A stretch of DNA of 15,118 nucleotides from positions 1-15,118 of the forward strand of contig RXOA01000016.1 in NCBI GenBank assembly GCA_003979035.1, in the 5' to 3' direction. This stretch comes from Candidatus Bipolaricaulota bacterium (GTDB lineage: Bacteria > Bipolaricaulota > Bipolaricaulia > UBA7950 > UBA9294). The notes under the pieces were generated by a model, which had not been told where the DNA came from, did no database searches, and saw nothing but the letters and a program-made list of their open reading frames with translations. This document shows positions 1-6,600 of this stretch, in pieces. The position numbers and the translations under genes were made by a program. The first letter of the stretch is position 1; each line of letters starts with the position of its first letter.

Positions 1-2257
1 CGACCAACACACTGCCTCGCCGAATCATCGGCGAGACAATCCTCGGCTGGGAAGCAATCGCATGCCACCCGTATCGACCTCGGGCGCAAAGGATGCTCTT
101 GCCGTCGCTGGGAACGGTGCGCATGTAGTCACCGTGAAACGTCAGCACATCGATCTCGCAGCCGACGCCGCAGAGCGCGCAAATCGTGCTGGTTCGATCG
201 AGATCAAGCGGAACCTGTTTGGCAAGCGCTGCCTTGTCATACAACGCTCCCGTGGGGCATGCATCCACACACGCTCCGCAGGATACGCAGTCCGAATCCT
301 GCCATGCGCGATTGAACGGCGCTTGAACCTCCGTATCGATCCCCCGTCCGGAGAATTCGATCGCCGCAACACCGCAGACATCGCGGCATACTCGAACGCA
401 GCGCCCACACTGCACACACTTGCCGACCTTGCGAACGATGAATGGGTGACGTTCGTCGCGCCGCTTGCGGGGGGGCTCGCCGGCGTAGGCGTGTTGGTCC
501 GCTTCCACCACGCTTGCGTAATCCCGCAGCGCGCAATCATTGAACGACATGCATCCGCACTCGAGACACCGTTGCCCGGCAACCACGGCTTCGTCGTCGG
601 CAAGTGCAGCTTCGTACTCATCGAAATCGAGAATCCTTGCTTCCGCAGCCCGAACCGCAGTTCGAATTCTGGGGGCGGTCGCCGGGTGTCCGATGTCGGA
701 GAAGGTCACATCCTCTTTTGCGTGAGCATATGCCGGGTCGGAGGACGCCGCCTGGCCGCGGAGAGTTCGATGGATCGCATCTGCGGCTCTGTGCCCCGCA
801 CCAACCGCCTCCACGGCGATACTCGGTCCGGTCACAGCATCGCCTCCCGCGAACACCCGTGGTTCCGAACACTGTCCTGTCCGCGGGTCGGCGACCAGTC
901 TCCCCCGTCGGTCCACAGCGATCCCGCTGTCGGTAAGACAATTCGAATCCACCGCCTGTCCAACGGCAAGAAGGGCCGCTTCGACTTCGACAACGAATTC
1001 CGATCCCTCGACCGGAATCGGTCTTCGCCGGCCGCTTTCATCGGGCTGGCCGAGTTCCATGCGCACGCAACGTATCCCGCGGAGAGAATCGCCGTCCGTG
1101 AGAAACTCGACCGGCTGCGTCAAGAATCGGAACGACACCTGTTCGTCCTGCGCCTCCGCGACTTCGTGCGCCAAGGCCGGCATCTCCTCTTCAGTCCGCC
1201 GATAGATTACGGTGACGTCCGCTCCGAGACGGCGAGCACATCGAGCGGCATCCATCGCCGTGTTCCCGCCTCCAATCACCGCCACGCGTGACGGAAGCTG
1301 GGGGCGATCCCCATTGTTGACCTGACGGAGGAAGTCGGTCCCTTGGGTCACGGCCGGATGCTCCTCACCGGAAATTCCCATCCCATGGGCGCCCCATGCG
1401 CCAATTCCGAGGAAGACGGCGTCATACTCGCCGGCCAGCTGCTGATAGCTGATATCCGCCCCGAGTCGCACGCCGTTCCTGAGTTCGATTCCCATCCGTC
1501 GAAAGACGTCGATCTCCCGGTCGAGCACGCTGTGTGGAAGGCGGTACTCGGGGATTCCGTAGCGAAGCATTCCTCCCATTCTTGGCATCGCCTCGAACAC
1601 CACGACGGTATGTCCACGTCGCCTCAGGAAATACGCAGCGGAAAGCCCGGCCGGGCCGCCTCCAACCACGGCGACGCGCTTCCCCGTTGCTTCGGCGACC
1701 GACGGCGTGTAGTCCACGTCCCGATCGCCAAGGAATCTCTTGAGGTGGCGGATTTGAAGGGGCTCCTCGGCAATGGTCCTGCGACAAGCATCTTCGCAGG
1801 GCGCGGGACAGATTCTGCCAAATGAAGCGGGAAACGGAAGGTGTTCGTACAGCAGTTTCAATCCACCGTCAAACCATCCGTTGGCAGCAAGGGTCACGTA
1901 GCCTTGGCAATCGGTGTGAGCGGGGCAGGCTGCCTGACACGGAGCGATACAATCCCCCCAATGGTTGGACAGGAGAAGCTCCAACGACGCTTTCCGAACC
2001 TTGCGCGCCGCCTCGGAATCGCTGATCACTATCATTCCGTCTTCAATCGGCGTCGAGCAGGACTTCACGACGCCCTTGCCCTCCACCTCGACCACGCAAA
2101 CGCCACAAGAATCAAACGGTTCCAGCCGGTCGTCCGCGCAGAGTGCGGGGATATCAATTCCAAGGCGCCGGGCGACGGAAAGAATCATCTCGCCAGGCTT
2201 CCCCGTTGCCGGCCGACCATCGATCGTCATCATGATCATCGTTGCGTTGTCGCTCAT
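1..2257 (-). CDS. Multidomain [Fe-S]/GltD-like flavin/molybdopterin oxidoreductase, probable formate-dehydrogenase or NuoG-like large subunit (partial, C-terminus beyond window)
   Basis: About 752 codons are visible with no stop; the 3' end lies left of the window. Domains in order: a plant-type [2Fe-2S] domain (residues 1-80; C40, C51, C54, C67); a GltD-type helical domain with two Cys clusters (C102, C106, C110, C116; C149, C153, C157); an FAD Rossmann motif VAVVGGGPAGLSAA (about 195-208); an NAD(P) motif VAVIGGGNTAMDAA (about 324-337) followed by VIYRR, which favours NADPH; a closing FAD motif FAGGDAV (about 468-474); a CLECGC-x5-C motif (about 563-574); two ferredoxin [4Fe-4S] motifs (about 613-666); and the start of a molybdopterin [4Fe-4S] domain (CALCGVGC, then LCARGRYGW, from about 692), as in FdhA. 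The ATG overlaps the nuoF-like stop as ATGA, and GGAAGG lies 7 bases upstream. It is the third gene of a NuoE/NuoF operon, so its likely job is electron transfer between NAD(P)H and a molybdenum site. The substrate (formate, or none if the site is lost) cannot be judged because the catalytic domain is cut. Confidence 0.9.
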   Translation of the reverse strand, partial: MSDNATMIMMTIDGRPATGKPGEMILSVARRLGIDIPALCADDRLEPFDSCGVCVVEVEGKGVVKSCSTPIEDGMIVISDSEAARKVRKASLELLLSNHWGDCIAPCQAACPAHTDCQGYVTLAANGWFDGGLKLLYEHLPFPASFGRICPAPCEDACRRTIAEEPLQIRHLKRFLGDRDVDYTPSVAEATGKRVAVVGGGPAGLSAAYFLRRRGHTVVVFEAMPRMGGMLRYGIPEYRLPHSVLDREIDVFRRMGIELRNGVRLGADISYQQLAGEYDAVFLGIGAWGAHGMGISGEEHPAVTQGTDFLRQVNNGDRPQLPSRVAVIGGGNTAMDAARCARRLGADVTVIYRRTEEEMPALAHEVAEAQDEQVSFRFLTQPVEFLTDGDSLRGIRCVRMELGQPDESGRRRPIPVEGSEFVVEVEAALLAVGQAVDSNCLTDSGIAVDRRGRLVADPRTGQCSEPRVFAGGDAVTGPSIAVEAVGAGHRAADAIHRTLRGQAASSDPAYAHAKEDVTFSDIGHPATAPRIRTAVRAAEARILDFDEYEAALADDEAVVAGQRCLECGCMSFNDCALRDYASVVEADQHAYAGEPPRKRRDERHPFIVRKVGKCVQCGRCVRVCRDVCGVAAIEFSGRGIDTEVQAPFNRAWQDSDCVSCGACVDACPTGALYDKAALAKQVPLDLDRTSTICALCGVGCEIDVLTFHGDYMRTVPSDGKSILCARGRYGWHAIASQPRIVSPMIRRGSVLV

Positions 2258-4032
2258 GCTGTTACCTTCCCGGAGTGCACGGTGATCGCATCGAACGGAC
2301 AGGCCGCAAAGCAACGCCCGCACTTCACGCACACGGATTCATCGATCACCTGGAACGCTCCGTCGCCTTGAGAAATCGCATCGACCGGGCATTGGCGCAC
2401 GCACAACTTGCAGTCACGGCAAGCTTCGGAATCGATCCGATAGGCGATCAGTTCGCGGCATACGCCGGCCGGACATCGTCCGTCCTCGAGATGAGCCCGG
2501 TATTCGTCACGAAAGTAGCGCGTCGTGGTCAACACCGGATTGGGCGCGGTTTGCCCAAGCCCGCACAGGGAGAACGATTTCACCGTGTTTCCGAGCTCAA
2601 CCAACCGATCGATGTCCTCCACGCCCCCTTCTCCACGGCACATCTTCTCAAGCATGCCCAGCATGCGCTTGGTGCCGATACGGCAGAATGTGCACTTCCC
2701 GCAGGATTCCTTCTGGGTGAAGTCGAGGAAATATCGGGCGACATCCACCATGCACGTTGCGTCATCAAGAACGATCATCCCTCCGGAGCCGACGATCGCC
2801 CCCGTTTCTTTCAGGGACTCGTAGTCCACCGGAACATCGGCCATCGATGCGGGGATGCACCCTCCGGAAGGCCCGCCCATCTGGACAGCTTTGAGCGCCC
2901 TGTCGTTGAGAACACCGCCACCGATCTTGAAGACGATATCGGAAATCGAGATCCCCATGGGGATTTCGATCAACCCACTGCGCTTGATCTTTCCCGCAAG
3001 AGCGAACACTTTGGTGCCTTTGCTTCCTTCCGTTCCGTACGAGGCGAACGCGGCGGCGCCGTGCCGAAGAATCCACGGGACGTTGGCCAGTGTCTCCACG
3101 TTGTTGATGACAGTCGGTTTGCCCCATAGCCCCGCCGTCGTCGGATACGGAGGTCGGCGTCGTGGCACGCCACGTTTGCCTTCGATCGAGGCAATCAGTG
3201 CCGTCTCTTCTCCGCACACAAATGCTCCCGCTCCGGCCTTGATCGTGACGTCGAAGGAGAACCCCGTGCCAAGAATTCCGGACCCAAGGAATCCTTCCGC
3301 GCGGGCATCCGCAATGGCTTTCTCCAGCCGCTCGATCGCGAGAGGGTACTCGGCTCGGACGTAGATATAGCCGGATGAAGCGCCGATCGCATACGCCGCG
3401 ATCGCCATTCCTTCAAGAACGCGATGAGGGTCGCCTTCGAGCACGCTGCGATCCATGAACGCTCCGGGATCACCCTCGTCGGCATTGCAGACGAGGTATT
3501 TCTCCGGCCCCGCTTCCTTGGCGCCGAACGACCACTTCATGCCCGTCGGAAACCCGCCACCGCCACGTCCGCGAAGCCCAGAGTGTTTGATCTCGTCGAT
3601 GACATCCGCTGGAGACATCTGTAGAAGCGCGCGGCGCAGTCCATCATATCCGCCTTGCGCCCGGTACTCGTCAAGGGACTCGGGATCGATCACACCGCAG
3701 TTCTCTAGGACGATGCGAACCTGGTTGCGGAGGAACTCATCTTCGATGACCGCAAGATCGTCAACACGCACCCCGGCGACAAGGTGTTCGCTCACCAGAC
3801 GTTCGACATCCTCCGGTTTGATCTGACGGTAGACCGTGGTCTCGCCACGCGCATCCACCACTTCAACCAGCGGCTCGTTGTAGCACATTCCCATGCAGCC
3901 GACGCGCTTCACGGATACATCGAGATCGTGTTGCTCCAGACTCCGAAGCATGGCATCGTAGACATGCTCTGCGCCGGCGGCAATCCCGCACGTGGCCAGC
4001 CCGACTCGCACTTCGATCACAGGCGTGCTCAC
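2254..4032 (-). CDS. nuoF: NADH-binding FMN flavoprotein, NuoF/HydB-like subunit with C-terminal 2x[4Fe-4S] ferredoxin
   Basis: This 592-residue protein resembles HydB of bifurcating hydrogenases and the diaphorase subunit of NAD-dependent formate dehydrogenases. An N-terminal thioredoxin-like [2Fe-2S] module (residues 1-90) shows C15, C46 and C50. It is followed by the NADH/FMN motifs GRGGGGFPTG, NADEGDPGAFMDR and GAGAFVCGEETALIASIEG, an SLBB-type segment, the [4Fe-4S] ligands CGKCTFC plus a later SLCGLG Cys, and a C-terminal double ferredoxin (CRDCKLCVRQCP and CVKCGRCFAACP). It should oxidise or reduce NAD(H) and pass electrons to the Fe-S chain. I chose the GTG at 4032: it overlaps the nuoE stop as GTGA, AGGGG sits 7 bases upstream, and the family N-terminus begins there. 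An in-frame extension to 4149 would run through nuoE and reads as non-native sequence. The extra ferredoxin tail favours the HydB/Fdh diaphorase type over complex I. The symbol denotes family only. Confidence 0.93.
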   Translation of the reverse strand: MSTPVIEVRVGLATCGIAAGAEHVYDAMLRSLEQHDLDVSVKRVGCMGMCYNEPLVEVVDARGETTVYRQIKPEDVERLVSEHLVAGVRVDDLAVIEDEFLRNQVRIVLENCGVIDPESLDEYRAQGGYDGLRRALLQMSPADVIDEIKHSGLRGRGGGGFPTGMKWSFGAKEAGPEKYLVCNADEGDPGAFMDRSVLEGDPHRVLEGMAIAAYAIGASSGYIYVRAEYPLAIERLEKAIADARAEGFLGSGILGTGFSFDVTIKAGAGAFVCGEETALIASIEGKRGVPRRRPPYPTTAGLWGKPTVINNVETLANVPWILRHGAAAFASYGTEGSKGTKVFALAGKIKRSGLIEIPMGISISDIVFKIGGGVLNDRALKAVQMGGPSGGCIPASMADVPVDYESLKETGAIVGSGGMIVLDDATCMVDVARYFLDFTQKESCGKCTFCRIGTKRMLGMLEKMCRGEGGVEDIDRLVELGNTVKSFSLCGLGQTAPNPVLTTTRYFRDEYRAHLEDGRCPAGVCRELIAYRIDSEACRDCKLCVRQCPVDAISQGDGAFQVIDESVCVKCGRCFAACPFDAITVHSGKVTA

Positions 4033-4517
4033 GAGACATCCCCTCTCCGGTATCGTCCGAGAATCCCGGGAAGCGCCGCACGAGTCACGCGACCGTATGT
4101 CTCGCCATCGATCATCACCGCCGGCGCCAAACTGCAGCAGCCAAGGCACCTCACCGATTCCAACGTGAACAACCCGTCGGCGGTGGTCCCGCCTTCATCG
4201 ATCTCCAACTCCTCGCACAGAGAATCGAGAACATCAGCCCCTCCGAGTACGTGGCAAGCCGTGCCCTGGCAAACGCGGACCAGATGCTCTCCTGGTGGGA
4301 CCAATCGGAACTGAGAGTAGAAGGTGGCTGCGCCGAATACGGCACTCTCGGGAACGCACGCATGCAGTGCCGTGCGTTTGACGGCATCTTCCGAGAGGTA
4401 TCCGTACTCAGCCTGAATCGCCTGCAAAATTGGAATGACACTTGCTGCTCTCCGTGAGAACGGGGCAAGCACTTCATCGATCGATTTCTTCGGTAGCTTC
4501 ATTGTGGACCGGCTCAC
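4029..4517 (-). CDS. nuoE: NuoE-like [2Fe-2S] thioredoxin-fold subunit
   Basis: The 162-residue product matches the 24-kDa subunit family (NuoE/HydC/HymA). It has an N-terminal helical bundle (SVIPILQAIQAEYGYLS; VFGAATFYSQF) and a C-terminal thioredoxin-like domain with the four [2Fe-2S] ligands C83 and C88 (VCQGTACHVLGG) and C124 and C128 (RCLGCCSLAPA). It partners the NuoF-like flavoprotein, and the cluster usually tunes electron flow near the FMN. The start is a GTG: GAGGAG lies 5 bases upstream, while the in-frame ATG five codons later (4502) has no ribosome-binding site. It is the first gene of the minus-strand operon and overlaps the next gene by 4 bases. Length is normal for the family. 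Family assignment is firm; whether the complex belongs to a formate dehydrogenase, hydrogenase or other enzyme depends on the large subunit. Confidence 0.94.
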   Translation of the reverse strand: MSRSTMKLPKKSIDEVLAPFSRRAASVIPILQAIQAEYGYLSEDAVKRTALHACVPESAVFGAATFYSQFRLVPPGEHLVRVCQGTACHVLGGADVLDSLCEELEIDEGGTTADGLFTLESVRCLGCCSLAPAVMIDGETYGRVTRAALPGILGRYRRGDVS

Positions 4518-4522
4518 GATTG

Positions 4523-4528
4523 CTCCTC
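4523..4528 (-). promoter_or_regulatory. Ribosome-binding site fixing the nuoE GTG start
   Basis: GAGGAG on the minus strand ends 5 bases before the GTG at 4517. The alternative ATG at 4502 has no purine-rich element in front of it, so this site decides the start. Confidence 0.65.
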
Positions 4529-4601
4529 ACTCCCAGGGTCTGTGGAACCACTCCCAACCAATGGCATCAGGCAATCACTCTCCCCATGCACAAGGCGCCG
4601 C

Positions 4602-4630
4602 ATTATCCCAACCGACCGCACGACCCTCAA
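4602..4630 (-). promoter_or_regulatory. Predicted sigma70-type promoter of the nuoE-nuoF-large subunit operon
   Basis: On the minus strand TTGAGG (4630-4625, 4 of 6 matches to TTGACA) and GATAAT (4607-4602, 5 of 6 matches to TATAAT) are separated by exactly 17 bases. Transcription would begin near 4595, giving a leader of roughly 78 bases before nuoE. This lies in the divergent gap between nuoE and the NUDIX gene, where a promoter is expected. It is a prediction from consensus match only. Confidence 0.5.
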
Positions 4631-4674
4631 GGCGGCGCCATGGATTCGCAACGGTTAAGATCAGACGATTCGCA

Positions 4675-5334
4675 ATGAACTACTACGCAGAGACTGACGG
4701 GCACGTCTTCTTGGTGAAACGCGGTGGGCTGTGGAAGCTTCCGATGGAAGATGAACTGCCGTTTTCTTATCAGGCGATCGCGCCCCTTCCCACAACACCG
4801 CACAGCCTGTTCGTCGTACCCGCCCTGGCCCACCATCCCGAGAACTGGCCCTGCAAGGATGATCTTCCGCAACGTTCGGACGTCGACCCATTGGTGAAGC
4901 AGGCCATTCATGCCACGATGCCTCGTGTCGTCGTCGAAGCCGTCTGCCGCGACGGAGAAGGCAACATCCTGTTGGCGAAGTCTTCCCGAGGGCTCTCGGA
5001 GAACCGCTGGTCCCTGCCCGGCGGATTCCTCCGATTCGGCGAGTCGCCGGCGGATGGAATCCGTCGCGAAATCGGCGAAGAGCTTCAGTGCGGCTGCGTG
5101 ATCGGTCGATTGATCCGCGCTGAGGGGAGAATCGGATCCAGCGTTCCTCTTCACTGGATCATGTTGTTCTATCAGATCTCCCTTACCGGCGAGCCAACCC
5201 CCGATCCCGATGAGATCGCCGAGATTCAGTGGTTCGCTGCCCCCGAAGCTGCGTTTCGCCTTGGAGAAGGGCTCATGCAGCGCGTGGTTGAGGAAGTCGT
5301 CCGTATGGACGACCGATCGAACCGAAGCCGCTAG
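4675..5334 (+). CDS. NUDIX hydrolase with N-terminal extension domain
   Basis: The 219-residue product contains a NUDIX box at residues 117-139 (GGFLRFGESPADGIRREIGEE), which fits GX5EX7REUXEE. The usual Gly after the EE-x is Gln here. NUDIX enzymes hydrolyse a nucleoside diphosphate linked to another group, using Mg bound by the box glutamates; the substrate cannot be read from the sequence. The first 83 residues form a separate hydrophobic, aromatic-rich segment (GHVFLVKRGGLWKLP; HSLFVVPALAHH) that I do not recognise and that may recognise substrate. The ATG at 4675 is the best start: an in-frame extension to 4435 would overlap nuoE and reads as non-native sequence. The ribosome-binding site is weak. 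The stop codon overlaps that of the convergent outer-membrane gene on the same CTAG. Confidence 0.88.
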   Translation: MNYYAETDGHVFLVKRGGLWKLPMEDELPFSYQAIAPLPTTPHSLFVVPALAHHPENWPCKDDLPQRSDVDPLVKQAIHATMPRVVVEAVCRDGEGNILLAKSSRGLSENRWSLPGGFLRFGESPADGIRREIGEELQCGCVIGRLIRAEGRIGSSVPLHWIMLFYQISLTGEPTPDPDEIAEIQWFAAPEAAFRLGEGLMQRVVEEVVRMDDRSNRSR

Positions 5335-6485
5335 AACAGGTCCAACCCAAGAGACAAGTTGATGTCGCTACACCATTCGGTGAAATGCTTCTCATGACAG
5401 AGCCGCACACTCGCGGTCACGAGCGTGTTCGCGGTCGGCGTAACGTTCAGGTTTAGCGAGATGTTGTGAGACGCCGTGGGATCGCCGATGACACCATCCA
5501 GGGAGAGAAACTGCTCGCGCAGGAAGTCGTACGACACGGCAAGGCTGTACGTCTCGCTGGCGAGGTAGTTGTAAGAGGTGGAGAGCTCGATGCGATTGGC
5601 TTGCCGGATGTTGTAGGCCCCGGAGACGGCGGACGAAATCAAGAACTGAGAGCTTGGGGTCGTCGTGAACGCATACTTGGCGGACAGTGTCGCGAGAAGG
5701 TCGTTCGGACCGTGCGCCGGATCGACCAGCTCGTATTCCAGCCCCAATCGCACATCCCCACCACAGTACCGCGCCAGCCGGTCGTCGTCGAGAATCGCCT
5801 CGATCGCCGCCAAATCGGTCGCGTCCAATCCTTCTTCGACAACCACACCACTGCTGAACAGAATCTGCCGCTCGATGATGGTCAGCAGTTCGGCGCGTGA
5901 AGGATAGGCTTCAATGTTGTCGATCTCCCGCGCCAACGATAGGAGATCCACGTCGGCGAGGTGTTCCGTGAGGCTCCCATGAGCGTAGAGAATCTCATCG
6001 ATCCGCACCGCCTTGGCAAGGGGCGTCACATCATTGAACCGTCCTGTTCCCACTCCGAGAAGAATCGAGATGGAGAGCTGTTCCGAAGCAGATGTCGCAC
6101 CCGTCGAAAGCCCGGCGAACACGAATGTCGGCCGCACAGCGCTTGTTTCGCGATCTTGCTCCAAGAACCACTTCAAACTTCCCTGAGCATCAATTCGATA
6201 CGTTGACAGCTCAAGCACCGAGATGGTGGTGTCTCCGTCAACTGAGTAGTCGTAGCCGAAGAGCGGCGAATCGAACAGCGTGCTGTATCCAACCTTGAGG
6301 CGCCCGGCACTGACATCGAATTCCTCCAGGCCGTAGGGGTCGTTGTGGTAGTTGTACGAGAAAGAAATCTGCAGGTCGCTGAGTTCAGAGCGAGCTGAGT
6401 TGTAATCGCAAAGCGGAATCGCCAGTGCCGTCAACCCGAGAACAGCCAACAACACCCCCACAGAAAGACCTGCCTTCCACCCCAT
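5331..6485 (-). CDS. Predicted outer-membrane beta-barrel protein with signal peptide and helical insert (function unknown)
   Basis: This 384-residue protein has a signal peptide (MGWKAGLSVGVLLAVLGL, probably cut after ALA22, no lipobox). Alternating polar/hydrophobic beta strands follow (LQISFSYNYHND, GRLKVGYSTLF, IELSTSYNYLA, TYSLAVSYDF), and the protein ends INLSLGLDLF. A C-terminal Phe preceded by alternating hydrophobics is the classic outer-membrane sorting signature. Residues about 142-240 are instead helical and charged, beginning GVGTGRFNDVTPLAKAVRI, and look like a loop or periplasmic insert within the barrel. I do not recognise a named family. The ATG at 6485 is chosen because AAAGAGGTGA lies 5 bases upstream and the signal peptide starts there; the in-frame extension to 6722 overlaps dinB. 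Two Cys near the C-terminus (in SVRLCHEK and TEWCSD) could form a disulfide. A diderm host is inferred from this gene. Confidence 0.85.
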   Translation of the reverse strand: MGWKAGLSVGVLLAVLGLTALAIPLCDYNSARSELSDLQISFSYNYHNDPYGLEEFDVSAGRLKVGYSTLFDSPLFGYDYSVDGDTTISVLELSTYRIDAQGSLKWFLEQDRETSAVRPTFVFAGLSTGATSASEQLSISILLGVGTGRFNDVTPLAKAVRIDEILYAHGSLTEHLADVDLLSLAREIDNIEAYPSRAELLTIIERQILFSSGVVVEEGLDATDLAAIEAILDDDRLARYCGGDVRLGLEYELVDPAHGPNDLLATLSAKYAFTTTPSSQFLISSAVSGAYNIRQANRIELSTSYNYLASETYSLAVSYDFLREQFLSLDGVIGDPTASHNISLNLNVTPTANTLVTASVRLCHEKHFTEWCSDINLSLGLDLF

Positions 6486-6490
6486 GTCGA

Positions 6491-6500
6491 TCACCTCTTT
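6491..6500 (-). promoter_or_regulatory. Strong ribosome-binding site of the outer-membrane protein gene
   Basis: AAAGAGGTGA on the minus strand lies 5 bases before the ATG at 6485. It is nearly perfectly complementary to the 16S rRNA tail and decides the start at the signal peptide. Confidence 0.75.
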
Positions 6501-6507
6501 GCCCGTT

Positions 6508-6536
6508 AGAGTACGAACGGACCGGGCCAACGGCAA
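6508..6536 (-). promoter_or_regulatory. Possible promoter of the outer-membrane protein gene
   Basis: On the minus strand TTGCCG (6536-6531, 4 of 6) and TACTCT (6513-6508, 3 of 6) are 17 bases apart, in the 115-base gap between the dinB stop and the barrel gene. The -10 is weak, so this is tentative. Read-through from dinB is the alternative. Confidence 0.28.
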
Positions 6537-6600
6537 CCTATCTCTACCGCGGTGCAACATTTCCTTACCTCTTCGGTTTGTCCGCGCAGCCACTCGGCGC

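Noticed and set aside
62..1291. 409-codon plus-strand open frame
   Set aside because: It is antisense to the flavin/molybdopterin large subunit, whose frame carries many intact motifs; the plus translation is Arg/His-rich with no recognisable motif.
2242..3129. 295-codon plus-strand open frame
   Set aside because: Antisense shadow of the NuoF-like gene; no motif or ribosome-binding site.
4435..4674. Upstream in-frame extension of the NUDIX gene
   Set aside because: It overlaps nuoE and its promoter region, and the extra residues are low in hydrophobic pattern and unlike the family.
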